Positions 14,287-26,719 of a stretch of 64,000 nt of DNA are shown one piece after another (positions within the stretch are counted from its first letter, which is position 1; each line of letters opens with the position of its first letter). The DNA comes from Porodaedalea pini (taxonomy: Eukaryota > Basidiomycota > Agaricomycetes > Hymenochaetales > Hymenochaetaceae), in assembly GCA_002794775.1 (NCBI GenBank), contig NBAY01000003.1:1984001-2048000 (forward strand), read 5' to 3'. Below the pieces are notes generated by a model. That model worked only from the letters and a program-made list of their open reading frames with translations. It was not told the DNA's origin and made no database searches. The translations under genes and the position numbers were made by a program.

Positions 14287-14708
14287 GGGTCTATCTGATC
14301 CTCGTTAAACGCGACTGTCATCAAAGCTCATGTTCGACAGTCGCCCCCTTTCTTTTCTGTCCTTTTGAAGCAGGCTCTTCTTACTCCCTCCGCTACTCCG
14401 AGTATATTCACCTTCTTTGTCCATTCAACTCTTTTTTCTCTTTCGGATGTCACTAAGATTGTTTCAGGAGCCGCTATAGTGTGCGGCCGCGGTTTTCCTT
14501 TTGTTTTCTTATCCTTTTTATACAGTCACAAATATTTCAAAGACTCTTTCCAGTATTTGGATTCGGTTTTCATGTTGTAACATATGGGTCTCGCTCGTCA
14601 AACGAAGGAAATTATAGAGAGGGCTATAGAGCTGAATTGGTAAATTATGTAAGCTGTATGAAGCGCGCGATGTTTTAAAGGTGAAGCACGATTTGGACGG
14701 CGTGCGCC
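14287..14708. other. Intergenic, T-rich 3' flank
   Basis: No gene is seen. TTTT- and TCT-rich sequence is consistent with the 3' UTR of the tetraspanin and the leader of the Bmt2-like gene. Confidence 0.5.
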
Positions 14709-15823
14709 ATGAAGATCAAGACGCGCCGTCGAAAGGCACCCATTACCACCTCGTCCTCGAATGGCAAACCAGGCGCAAGTTCAAGCAATGCAAGCCGCTC
14801 AGCCAACCCGCTCACATCCGCACGCCTCATCCGGAGATTCCATGTCCTGCTGAAGCGGAAGGCGCAGCTCGAGAAGACACGCGCGGGGACGGAGACTGCG
14901 CGTGTGCTCGCGGAGGTGGATGGGGAAATCGAGGAATTGGGCGGGCTGGCGGTGTATCAGCGCATGTCGAGCATTGGGCAGGGGAAGGATCGGGGAGGGG
15001 GAAGCGAGGGTGTGCTTGTGGGGTGGTTGAGGGAGCTGGATGTGCAAAAGGCGGTGAAGGAAAAGGAGGAGGGGAAGGGAAGCTGAGGTGTGTATCCGTT
15101 ATATACTCTGCGTGAGCTTGAACGAGCTTGGGGAACGCACTGCACAGGCTCCTCGAGGTCGGCGCGCTGAAGCCTGACAACTACGCAGCGTGCAGCGCGT
15201 GGATCGACGCGCACCCGATCGATCTGCGCGCGACGCATCCGCACATCGTCGAGCAGGACTTCCTGGAGATGGATCTGCGCGCGAACGCGGCGGCCTGGGA
15301 CGCGGTCAGCCTCAGCCTTGTCGTGAACTTCGTGCCAGAGCCGCGCGACCGAGGTGTGTTTCGGCTTCATGCCCCCTTCTCTTTCGAAAGAAATAAAATA
15401 TGGGGGTCCAAATAGTAATGAGAACTTGATTGTGTGCTTGATGCAGGTCGGATGCTGCGATATGCGCACGATATGCTGCGCGAAGACGGCTTGCTCTTCC
15501 TCGCTGTGCGTAATTATAACACCCGGCCATTCTTTCCATTCCGTCTCTAACACTGTGTATGCGGACAGCTCCCGCTCCCATGCGTGTCCAACTCGCGTTA
15601 CCTGTCCTTCGAACACCTTGCACAGCTCATGGCGCGTATCGGCTTCGTAACAGTGCGCGAGCGATGGAAGGCCGGCGGAAAGATGGCATACTGGCTCTTC
15701 AGGAAGCGTGCGGAGGAGCCGGATGGACAGGGTGCCAGCGAGACGGAAGGGGAGAAGGTGCGCTTGGACAAGAAGGTTGTGCTACGCGAAGGGAAGCGCA
15801 ATAATTTCTGTATCTTACTTTGA
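14709..15823 (+). CDS. BMT2: 25S rRNA adenine-N1 methyltransferase, Bmt2-like, with a reading-frame break
   Basis: Bmt2 methylates one adenine of 25S rRNA using SAM in the nucleolus. The N-terminal part (14709 to about 15087) has a basic start and the family segment VYQRMSSIGQGKDRGG. Later exons (15148-15353, 15447-15505, 15569-15823) carry the SAM-binding LLEVGALKPDN, the QDFLEMDL stretch, SLSLVVNFVP and the LCFL/LPLPCVSNSRYLSFE region. The N-terminal frame reaches TGA at 15084-15086, while the natural splice (CTGAG|GTGTGT to CACAG|GCTCC) needs the frame one base away to restore KLRLLEVG. The break falls in a GGAAAAGGAGGAGGGG run, so a base-calling error or a real frameshift are both possible. 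Family assignment is firm; integrity is not. Confidence 0.8.
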
Positions 15824-15983
15824 GTTTTCTGTTCATTCTCGGCTTGCTGTACATTGTAAATCATAATGGATCGACGCTTGTATGCGGATCATGCGCTATT
15901 ATCGGCATGGCACATCCAGTCTTGTGGTCACGGTATCAGTGCCCACAATGTCGCACGTAACAACGACAAGGACGGCGACAGCA

Positions 15984-18570
15984 ATGTTGCGCCTACCTGC
16001 CCGCTTGTCGCTGCGACCAGGCAACGCCGTGCCGTTCCGCTTTTCAACTTCAAGCACAAACGCAAGATTCAGATATTTCCACGGCCAACGGCGCTTCGCG
16101 TCCTCGTCTGTGCCCGCGTCCGGTTCCAACTTTGGCTCTCAGCGCGTCGCGTACAGTCTGCTCGCGTCTGTCGCCTTCTTTAGCGCCGTACTAGGTTATT
16201 CTGTCAATGAGTGGACGCGCCTTCGGGTTGCGAGCTCGAATGAAGCGGGGACGCGTACCTGGCAGGACGTCGCGTACGGCTCGCACAAAGACGTCGAGGC
16301 AGCGATCGAAGAGCTGAGGAAAGCGCTTCCGCACGAAGGGGCGGTCAACACGGTGCGCATCGACTAGCTTGACTCGCCAACCTACCGTAGGCAAATACGT
16401 AGACATTGCGTGGTATACTGACCTGCGCTGCCCTAGGATCCCGCGCTGCTGCAGACGTACGGCTTCTCCGAGAACAGCTACCACCCGAGCATGCCGCATG
16501 CGGTCGTGGTGCGCCCGCACAGCACAGAGGAGGTGAGCGCGATTGTGAAGATTGCGAACAAGTACCGCGTGCCCGTGACGCCGTATGGCGCCGGGACGAG
16601 CTTGGAGGGACATTATGGCGGAGTGAGTATCCCATTTGTGTACCGACTCCACAATACGCTTTACTGAGATAGCAGTAATGTCAGAACTCGGCGGGATCGA
16701 TATGCATCGACATGGACGGGATGAACAAGATCATTCGCATTGACGGTACGCATCGAATTTTATAACGTCTGTTATTCTTAGGGAAGACAATTGAGAGTAA
16801 ACATTTCAGAGCAGGACGCCGACCTCGTCTGCCAGGCTGGGGCACGCTGGGAGGATATTAACTCGACGCTAAAAGAGAAGGGGATCCCGCTCTTCTTCCC
16901 TGTATGTCAGATTTCTTTGCACTCTACATTATCGAGCTTCCGCTAAAGTTATTTACGTGTTTGCTCAATTGTAGCTAGATCCTGGGCCTGGTGCTGTATG
17001 AACCTGACGACTCAAGCCGAAGTGAATACTGACAGTGTTCTCATAGACAATCGGTGGTATGATCGGTACAGGCTGTTCTGGCAGTGAGTATAGACTGGTT
17101 TTCGCACGTCTTACAAGTCTGACGGAACTCTTCTACGCAGCGAACGCTGTTCGTTACGGAACGGCCAAAGGAGAATGGTTTCTTAATGTCGTGAGTTACA
17201 TTCTCATTTCTAGAACAGGTTGCTTAGATTCTCAAGCATCGTCATTCAAGACAGTCGTCCTGCCCAATGGTGAGGTCATCAAGACACGGCGAAGAGCACG
17301 CAAGTCCTCTGCTGGCTTTGATACCACTAAACTCTTCGTCGGCGCGGAAGGTACCTTAGGGATAGTCACCGAAGGTTCGTTAACTTTATTCGCTTTGAAG
17401 TGATGAATGCGAATACTAAGAGATGTATGAAGCTACTCTCAGACTTGCTCCCTTGCTCCCGACAAAGGTCGCTCTTGCACAGTTTCCTGACGTTCAACAT
17501 GCCGTTGACGCTGTCCAAGAGATTCTAATGTCGCCTTACGGGAACAACATCCGTGCGCTCGAGTTTATACTATAAGAGATTATTAAATTTACTGACCGTT
17601 GCAGAGTGTGTCGAGCTTGTCGACGACTACAGTAAGCCCTTCTCGTCTCAACCTTCATTCCTCAGCTGATTAAAAGTCACAATTCAGCAATTTCGACAAT
17701 AAATCAGGCCGGCACCGTCGACCGGGCCTACCCTGTCCGCGACTCACTCTTTTTCAAGATCCAGGGCTCGGATGATTCCATAAAAGCAACAGCCAAGGCG
17801 GTGCAGGGCATCGTGAAGCGCCATAGCGGGTCGAATTTCCAGTATGCGGCGACAGAGGATGAGGCAGCTGCGCTATGGGAGGCGCGCAAGTACGCACTTA
17901 TGTCGGTGATAGCCTCGGAGGAGGGCAGCAGAGCTTGGACGACAGACGTGTGGTACGTATCATATTGTACCCCGGATTGTAATACGTTTGTTGAGCATAC
18001 AGGGCAGTGTCCCTGCTTCGAATCTTCCTCAGCTAGTACAAGAGACGAAGCAAGATATCGCCAAAAGCGGACTGAAAGCAGGCGTGATCGGACACGTTGG
18101 AGACGGTTCGATGATTACTTGCCTTGCTCGTTTTCCACCGCCACTTAATCTAATCACCTAGGCAACTTCCATGCTTTAATTCTCTTCCACGACGATGCGG
18201 AGCTCCAGAAAGTGAGCGAGTGCGTGCATCGCCTCGTGCACCGCGCAATCGCGCTTGACGGTACATGTACGCATTTCTTGAGATTTCCCGTTCTTCTGCG
18301 CTCCGGCTAATCGCGTATCTCGTGGGACGCCCCTCTTATAGGCACTGGAGAGCACGGCGTGGGCGTCGGCAAAAAGGAGTATCTCAACGACGAGCTCGGT
18401 ATCGGGACTGTGGAGCTCATGAGACGCGTCAAGAACGCGATCGACCCGAATCATATCATGAACCCTGGGAAGGTGAGGCTGTAAGCAAACAACTTACTCC
18501 AGAATACACTGACAAGACCTGGCAACAGCTTTACCCAGATAAATATGACGACGGGAAGAAGTCTCATTAG
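15984..18570 (+). CDS. DLD1: D-lactate dehydrogenase (cytochrome), mitochondrial
   Basis: FAD enzyme oxidising D-lactate to pyruvate and passing electrons to cytochrome c. It has more than ten exons. I take the ATG at 15984 because it begins a clean targeting peptide ([16 protein letters not shown]); the frame is open back to an ATG at 15882. A hydrophobic anchor follows ([20 protein letters not shown]). The FAD-binding type 2 domain shows [36 protein letters not shown] and [13 protein letters not shown]. The C-terminal domain has GHVGDGNFH and GTGEHGVG, followed by [11 protein letters not shown]. The last exon (18539-18570) ends YDDGKKSH. No broken exon was found. Confidence 0.94.
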
Positions 18571-19119
18571 AGTCTGAAACTGTCACCAAGTATAAAATGC
18601 ATGCATAACCCTCGCTTTCTCTGAATGCTCATTTTTTTCCACGCAGAAGAACCCGTGTCCTCTGGACGGCGAGTGTCATGCTTGCAAGCTTGTAGCGAAG
18701 ATGATGAGCTAGTTATGACTCTGAAGAAATGCGAGAAATTTTGAGAAGACAGCGATAGACACAGAAGTTTGACAAAGGGAGTAATTCATCTAAGTTGCTC
18801 CTATAAATAAATACATGATCCTGCTGTAATGACGGAAGAAAACAATATTATAAGAAATGGAGCGTAGCTAGCATGAAGGGAACAAATTAAAGAAATAAAT
18901 GAGGCAGCTCAAGAAGTTGAATTTAGGACTGTCGCGTTTTGGGCGAGCTTAAACCGTACGAGCTTTGGTCGAACCAGTTCTATAGGTTTACTGGGCGTAC
19001 AAAGCAGTGTACTATCGAGGTGAAAGCTTACGAAAAGGAGCACCATACCGGTGCGATAGGTCTACATAATTTATATAACACTCCGATATTGAACCTCCCT
19101 GTATGAAATACATACAGTA
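18571..19119. other. Intergenic downstream of DLD
   Basis: Mostly AT-rich without a gene. A short open segment at 18646-18711 after a good acceptor (CCACGCAG) reads KNPCPLDGECHACKLVAK; it is treated as a finding because no donor in frame could be located. Confidence 0.45.
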
Positions 19120-19375
19120 CTGGACAGATGATCGCCGCGTTCACTGCAAATGCTAATGAGAATCTCAGCATTTCCGCAGCTGGATGGCTCGAGGAGTCAC
19201 TGCCGGACCCGGACGAGCCTTCCTGGATGACTGAAGACACTGAGTAGTCTCGAATACCCGCAGCATACGTGATTGATATCCTGGATGACTCGAGCGCCGG
19301 ACTACAACTCGCGCGGCGCATCCTTCACGGCACGGACGCAGTCTTCGCTTGCGAAGCACACGGCACCTCAGTCAT
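19120..19375 (+). pseudogene. OYE 3' fragment (fourth copy, decayed)
   Basis: From 19169 the sequence encodes ISAAGWLEESLP then PSWMTEDT, matching the start of the last exon of the neighbouring OYE genes (ISATDWLEESLPNEPSW). An in-frame TAG follows at once and later patches (DDSSAGLQLARRILHG) need frame changes. The 23 bases before it (GCAAATGCTAATGAGAATCTCAG) match the end of the last intron of OYE-1, so the fragment derives from genomic DNA, not from a spliced mRNA. No upstream exons are present. Confidence 0.85.
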
Positions 19376-19488
19376 GAGAGGAGGCCCTTAAGACTCCGAG
19401 TCGTAAGAAGTGAACTCTTGAGAAGCATATGAGACGAGAGTTTGCCCAAGAAAAGCAAAACAAAAACACCACAGTCGACTGTAGCAAC

Positions 19489-20971
19489 ATGTCCGTACCA
19501 AGCATCCCGGCACCAAACACATCGTAAGATAATTGCGATATGGCTCTCAAATATAGAAGGCAGAAAGCTTACACCAACCTCTTTTTAAACAAGGTACTTC
19601 ACACCCGTACAGATTCCTCCATCTGGCACAGCTTTAAGCCCACAGCCAGATGGAAAGCCTATTCCAAACCTCTTCCAGCCGATCAGAATTCGTGGTGTCC
19701 AGTTTCACAATCGCATTTTCGTAAGCGCAGCATCTCGTACATAAATTGTGAGCACGACATTCATGTCCATAGGTGGCGCCAATGGGACAGTGTTCAGCAG
19801 AGAACGGCCGGATGACAGCTTGGCACATGTCGCACCGTGAGCATAGCTAATTAGATATCTTGAAGTGTTCGAACTAAGCAATGCTTCTTGGATTAGTCGG
19901 AGGAATTATCATGCGCGGACCTGGCTTAACCATAATCGAGGCAACCGCCGTCTCCCCGCACGGTCGTCTCACGCCAGAGGACGCTGGCCTCTGGTCTGAC
20001 GATCAGATACCCCCGCTGCGTGACATCGTCGAGTTCGCGCACTCCCAAGGAACAAAGATCGGTATCCAACTTGCGCATGCTGGTCAAAAGGCGTCGATGG
20101 TCGCGGCATGGCTACGATTTGGCGCAACAGCAGCCATCGAGCACGGTGGGTGGCCTGACGACGCGTGGGGACCATCAGCAATCCCGTATAATGACGTGCT
20201 CCCGAGGCCGAAAGAGTTGACCAAGGGAGGAATCAAACAGGTTGTACGCGCGTTTATCGATGCGTGTAAAAGGGCATTGAAGGCTGGTATCGATGTTATC
20301 GAAATTCACAACGCGCACGGCTACCTTCTCCATGAGTTCCTCAGCCCCGTGTCTAACAAGCGGACGGACGAGTATGGAGGCTTCTTCGAGAATCGCATCA
20401 GGCTGACGCTCGAGGTTGTGGATGGTATACGAAGTGTTATCCCAAAAGACATGCCTCTTTTCCTTCGGTGAGCTCTCAGCGTGTATTTGAGGCACGAGGA
20501 CACGGGGATGCTAAAAGTGTTATAGAATTTCTGCGACTGACTGGCTTGAGGAGTCACTGCCGAACGAGCCTTCCTGGACGATTAAGGACACCATCAAGTT
20601 GTCGGGAATACTCGCGGCACATGGAGTCGATCTTCTGGATGTCTCAAGCGTTGGACACCGATGCAATGTTCGCTTATCAGGCGCAGTTTTCTGAGGCTGT
20701 GAAGACGGCATACGGCATTGGCACTTCGACCGGTCTGCTCGTTGGTGCGATCGGCGAGATCAATACAAGCCCGATTGCAGAAGAGGTCCTCCGACGAGGA
20801 ATGAGTGACGTCGTGTTTGTCGGAAGGCAATTCCAAAGAGACCCAGCGACGGTCTTGACGTTCGCTGAGCTGCTCGGCGTTCGCGTCCAGGTTGCGAAAC
20901 AGATTGGATGGGATCTAGGACTCGGAACGAGCGGACGCGGTCGGAAAACGGCTTTGAAATTGGAGATATAA
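19489..20971 (+). pseudogene. OYE-2, degenerate class III old yellow enzyme
   Basis: It has the same five-exon layout as OYE-1 and OYE-3, starting MSVPSIPAPN at 19489; the fourth exon begins at 19897. Two lesions are visible. The PMCQYS motif reads PMGQCS, so the flavin-tuning Cys is Gly and the Tyr is Cys. In the last exon, between LLDVSS and the QAQFSEAV segment, OYE-2 has 28 nt against 57 in OYE-1 and 75 in OYE-3, a net change that shifts the frame and brings a TGA near 20692. Downstream sequence still matches the family out of frame (YQAQFSEAVK to GRGRKTALKLEI). Splice sites remain intact, so it may still be transcribed. Confidence 0.88.
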
Positions 20972-21325
20972 GATTTTGGACATGCTCGACGTGTGGGAGA
21001 GCGTAGTGAGTATTTGGCACATGGAGTGGATAGTCATATATGATCGGAGGGAGGATCTGACAGAATTCGGAGCTCAGAATATTTTTGACTGTGTGGAGTT
21101 GGAGAAATGGCAGGTGCATGTAAGCAATGGTGACTTGATTTATAGACTGTACCTTTCAAGTCAATCGACGGATTTCTTGTGATTGCTATATTGATTTTCG
21201 TAGTTCTGAAGTTTAGTTGTGGTCAGCTCAAAAGTATCCTATGTGAGTTACTCTCTTTCATACCGCTTTGAAGAACGTTAAAACAATATTCCAACAAGCA
21301 TGCGATCAAGAGGAAGAATAGACGT
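20972..21325. other. Intergenic between OYE-2 and OYE-3
   Basis: No gene is seen. It contains the OYE-2 3' flank; promoter elements of OYE-3 lie just to the right. Confidence 0.5.
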
Positions 21326-21328
21326 TGA

Positions 21329-21431
21329 CCAATCAATTACCGTACCTGTCGCAGATAGCACATACAGATGTGTAATCCATATGTGCTATCTGCGAAGCAG
21401 TAAGTAAGGGGGGTCTCTGAGAACTTTATAA
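21329..21431 (+). promoter_or_regulatory. OYE-3 promoter with CCAAT box, hairpin and TATA
   Basis: A CCAAT box lies at 21329-21333. A perfect inverted repeat with 15-bp arms follows: CGCAGATAGCACATA at 21350-21364 and its complement at 21380-21394, with a 15-nt spacer. A TTATAA box lies at 21426-21431, about 55 bp before the ATG. The position between CCAAT and TATA suggests a palindromic regulator site, but a small transposon relic is also possible. Confidence 0.6.
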
Positions 21432-21482
21432 GAACGCTCGATCTCAAAGAAGAACGACATACGGATAACGCCTTCGCTGAAC

Positions 21483-23005
<1,523 letters not shown>

Positions 23006-23597
23006 TTTCATAGACCTTCAACCAGCGTATCATAATGGATTAGATATCGTCATTACGGTTGGACGTATGTATCCGACGTGTGGATGAATTGATGATGTTT
23101 GGCGTATTTAGCTGTTGTGCTCCCAGTTCTTCGTTTCAAAGCTTTTCGAGGTGATGTTCCGCGTGCGACGACAGCAAGAGAAACAGTTCAAGAGTCCAAG
23201 TGAAATCAGAAGCGGGAAAGTATTTGGTGGACGCAGAAGCAATAATTGCACATCGCGTCGAGAGTAAGGAGGAGATAAGTAGGAGATGGGCGAAGAAGTC
23301 TACATGAGAACGTGGGAACCACCTACCGCGAAGAGACACGTCGAGAGGCAATCGCTCCCTTTGTGCAGCTAACCACTAGGCCCAACCAATGAGACGCGTT
23401 AAATCTCCCTTTCTCTCCCCGAACGAAAGCAATCAAGACTCCAGCTCGCTCGTCCGCCAGTTCTCGTATAAATATGGCCACTATGGAGGGCGGCTGGGGC
23501 ATCCCAGTGCCCGCCCACAGCCTGCATCGAACATCTCGCCCCTTCTCCCGACTCGAATCCCGCCCTCTTGCGCCTTTCAGCTTCTTGAACTGCTATC
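23006..23597. other. Intergenic and leader of zinc-finger gene 1
   Basis: No independent gene is seen. A TATAAATA-like motif at about 23467 precedes a CT-rich leader to the ATG at 23598. Confidence 0.5.
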
Positions 23598-24431
23598 ATG
23601 CCTCGCGCTGTCTCGTCTCCCTTTGTGTGCGCCGAATGCGGAAAGAGTTTCGGTCGCAGGTCCGATCTCAATCGACACGCTCTGACCCACGACACTGACG
23701 CTACGTAAGCCACAGTCTTTGTTCTCTTCATTCTGGTTGAACTTACAATCCGGACTCCTTAGGCGATACTACTGTGCGTATCCTGAATGCGACCACAGCT
23801 CGCTCCAGAAGAGTAACTTGAAGACTCATTACATCTCGAAGCAGTTAGTCTACTTTTAGTATTGTCGATGCGCATCGGCTAATTTCTTTAGTCTGAATCA
23901 GAGGCCTCACGAATGCCACATTGATGGATGCTGCAGAGCATATGGAGACGCGTCTGCGCTCATCAGGCATGAAAAAGCACACCATGGCTACTTCCGCAAG
24001 GTGCACAAGCCCTACGAGAGGCCCATGTCGAAGAATAGACGCGGCGCTAAGCTTGAGCTTGATGATCTCACCTTTGTCAGGGTAGCTTCAGAGCTCGCTC
24101 CTCAACGCCCTCGTTTTGCGACTCAAGCAGCGCTGCCTCCTCTTCTACTCCCTCTACACCTCTCTGGACTGCCTCATTTGCACCCAACCCTTCAGCTTTC
24201 GGCCTGCAGAGTATTTCCGGACCACAATCGACGGACGCCTTCCTGCACGAGATGATCCCTGAGCTGTTCCCTGATCCGAATCTCGGGCGGAGTATTCCAT
24301 CGAGAAGCGCTTTCGATACGAAAATCATATATCCTTTACAGCAATCATTACCACCTCTTGCATTATTTGGTTTGCAGATGCCACGTCTTGAGGACTTCGC
24401 ACCGTTGGATCTCCAAGCCTGGTCCTTTTGA
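23598..24431 (+). CDS. C2H2 zinc-finger protein 1 (three fingers)
   Basis: Probable DNA-binding protein. Exon 1 (23598-23704) encodes finger 1, [21 protein letters not shown]. Exon 2 (23763-23843) carries finger 2, [24 protein letters not shown]. Exon 3 starts at 23892 with finger 3 ([22 protein letters not shown]). The C-terminal part is Ser/Pro-rich and ends [14 protein letters not shown]. To reach that frame either an intron of about 80 nt runs from GTGCAC at 24001 to CTTTGTCAG near 24080, or a small indel is present, because the basic stretch after finger 3 is in a different frame from the tail. Intron positions match those of zinc-finger gene 2 at 29.2-30.4 kb. Target genes are unknown. 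Confidence 0.78.
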
Positions 24432-26402
24432 TTGATTACGAGTCATTTCGATATTCCGGGCCAGGCTTCAGATCCAGATCATATTCTTATTCTTCACTTA
24501 CGAGACTTGCTTGTCGCTTGTATAAATTCGTCTTCATGTGCTGATTCTTTGTATCACTGTATTCAGCTGGTTGGTCTGCTATAAAATAAGATGGAAACAT
24601 TTCGGACAAGAGTAAGTGTGACGCGATCACGTGTGGAACGCGTTGAGCGATTAGTCACGGTTCTGTCACTGCTGGCACGTCGCTCTTTGGCGATGCCACT
24701 CAACTCCCTGCATTTCCTCAGGTCCAGCAGCGAAACCCTGTTCTCGTGCATCGGGCTATAAATTGTCTAAGAAAGCAGATTGTCTACTTCTTACCAGTCA
24801 ATCCAATACGGAAATCTTCACCGGTCGCCAACATGCCAGCATAACTTGAACTTGAATTTGGCTTTCATCTACTCAATGGAACCGGATGACGTCGACCGGA
24901 ACGTACTTTTCTGTCGTCTCAACTGGAAAGCTCTGCATAGATCTATAACGCGGCTAGACTTCAATTGAAGGGCTGACATTGACTCCTCGCCGAGGTCTCC
25001 GACGAATCGTCATTCGCGAGATGCCGGGACTTGTCAGCCCACTGCTAAGGAGAAGTATATAAGGTGCGCCCCAGCCTCAGCCTGTTTTCCCTATCTTGAC
25101 CTCCTTCCACTATGTTCTCTGCCAACCCTTACCCACCGGTCTCCAGCCGCAGCAAGCTTCAACAATCAACATCCGCTAACAGTAGCCGCACCTGACAGCA
25201 CCCACCGTCGGCATCTAGAGTGGCACAAGGTCGTCCTCTCAACTTCAAGCATCAACGCACTATCAGCTTATCGCCATGCAAGCTCTGTCGCTAACTGGAG
25301 CCAACGTGAAGGCCAACAACTACTTGCGCTGCCTTCTAGTAGGTCAACTGCTTTTCTGCCGCCGTGAACATTGTTGCTCTAGTCACTTTCTATCTCAGTA
25401 GAACTCGTTTTATTGCTCAAGAATGCCTAAGGAAAGTGCCGCCATCATCTATTCATTTCAGTGTCTCATCGTCTGACATCCTTACTACTTGACGTCTGAT
25501 TGTCTGCGGTGAACGATGTCATCTATGGCTGGGTAGCTCGGTTCCATGGTTCTCTTCTGGTCTTGACTGGCTGTAAGTCGGTTCTTTCTCGGGCATTGCA
25601 AGTGGCTGACCGGTACCCGTCTCCCATCCTCTTGAGAATCACTGGAACTAGCCATTACTTAATAACTATAAGGTGGTGAAAGGCGTCTTCAATGACTTGA
25701 TAGTACGGCTGTGGGGGCATTTTCTTCTGGAGGCATCATCTGACTGCGATTACCTGGCTTTCTGGTGTCTGACTGTTTGTTCCTCTCGACTGTCGACCAC
25801 TGATGTCTCTGGTGAGCTATTATTACGCTCATTCCGTGCTCTGTCTATGTCGGCTTCTGTGTCTTTTGTATGATCTGCTGCAGCAGTCAGCGCTGGGAGC
25901 CGGTATGGGCCGGCACGAAACGGGAGGGGTGGGCCCGTTTCATTCATCGTGGTCATTTCTTTCTTCGGTGAGAACATTCACTTAAACACATAAACTGGAC
26001 TTAGCTCACTGCGCTACAGGTTGTTTTTTTTGGGGGGAGGGGGACTGTTTTTTTGCCGGCCAAGTCAATATATTATACTTTATGCGCTTATCAAATACTG
26101 ATTGCGTTTTTTTTTACACCATCAGGGTTCGCGTACTTGAATACTATCGTACATGTCAAATAGTAAATTAGATAAAAGTGTAATATATACCGTCGGTTCT
26201 CTTTTCAAGTGTTGTTTTGGCCTTGCCTCCGATTTTGTCCGAAAGTGGAAATAGTTCTCACGCTTCTGGATGGCACGCACCTTTGTCAACGTCGTGCGCT
26301 CAAGCTCACCTCCGTCGTTCACATCCTTGAACATAGTAAGTGCATCACGCAGTAGAAATGCCTCCTCGCTGACGCGCCCGAAATGAACATCGAACTTAGG
26401 CG
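24432..26402. other. Two-kilobase stretch without a recognised gene
   Basis: A TATATAAG box (25056-25063) and CT-rich leader precede a 27-codon ORF at 25112-25195 and a 41-codon ORF beginning near 25276. Neither shows a known motif. Poly-G and poly-T runs occur at about 26020-26055. This could be a non-coding transcript or an unrecognised small-protein gene. Confidence 0.4.
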
Positions 26403-26719
26403 ATGGCATTTCTCGGACTCCGCAAGTGGCCAACCCCCGTAAGTTGCCTCGTCCTTTCTCATTTTATTTGGACTCTGCTGACACTGCTCGCGGATTCATT
26501 CAGGTCGCTAAGCCGATGGCACCCTTCATTGCAGCCACGGCTCTGACCTACTACCTCATCGGCTCTCTGCAGGATATGGCCGTGCGCTGTACGTCGCTCA
26601 TGGCTCCTTCCTCGTGTGCTCTGATGCTAACGGGTTTTACAGCTGACACCTACGCGAACGATCCGAAGAACCCGTATGCTGCACAGGTTGCGAAGGAGAA
26701 GGCCGCGGCGCATCACTAG
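26403..26719 (+). CDS. ATP18: ATP synthase subunit j (Atp18)
   Basis: Small membrane subunit of mitochondrial F1Fo ATP synthase, linked to dimerisation of the complex. Three exons (26403-26438, 26504-26588, 26643-26719) give 65 residues, the normal size. Exon 1 encodes MAFLGLRKWPTP, the conserved amphipathic start. A single hydrophobic helix (KPMAPFIAATALTYYLIG) follows, then the typical C-terminal TYANDPKNPYAAQVAKE. No cleavable presequence is seen, as expected for the family. Short length and three exons make it easy to miss. Confidence 0.9.

Noticed and set aside
18265..18570. 101-codon frame covering the end of DLD
   Set aside because: It is a read-through across the last DLD introns in other frames; the spliced DLD exons explain the sequence.
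26020..26060. G-rich run as a possible G-quadruplex regulator
   Set aside because: Only two adjacent G runs are present (GGGGGG and GGGGG), insufficient for a four-tract quadruplex.
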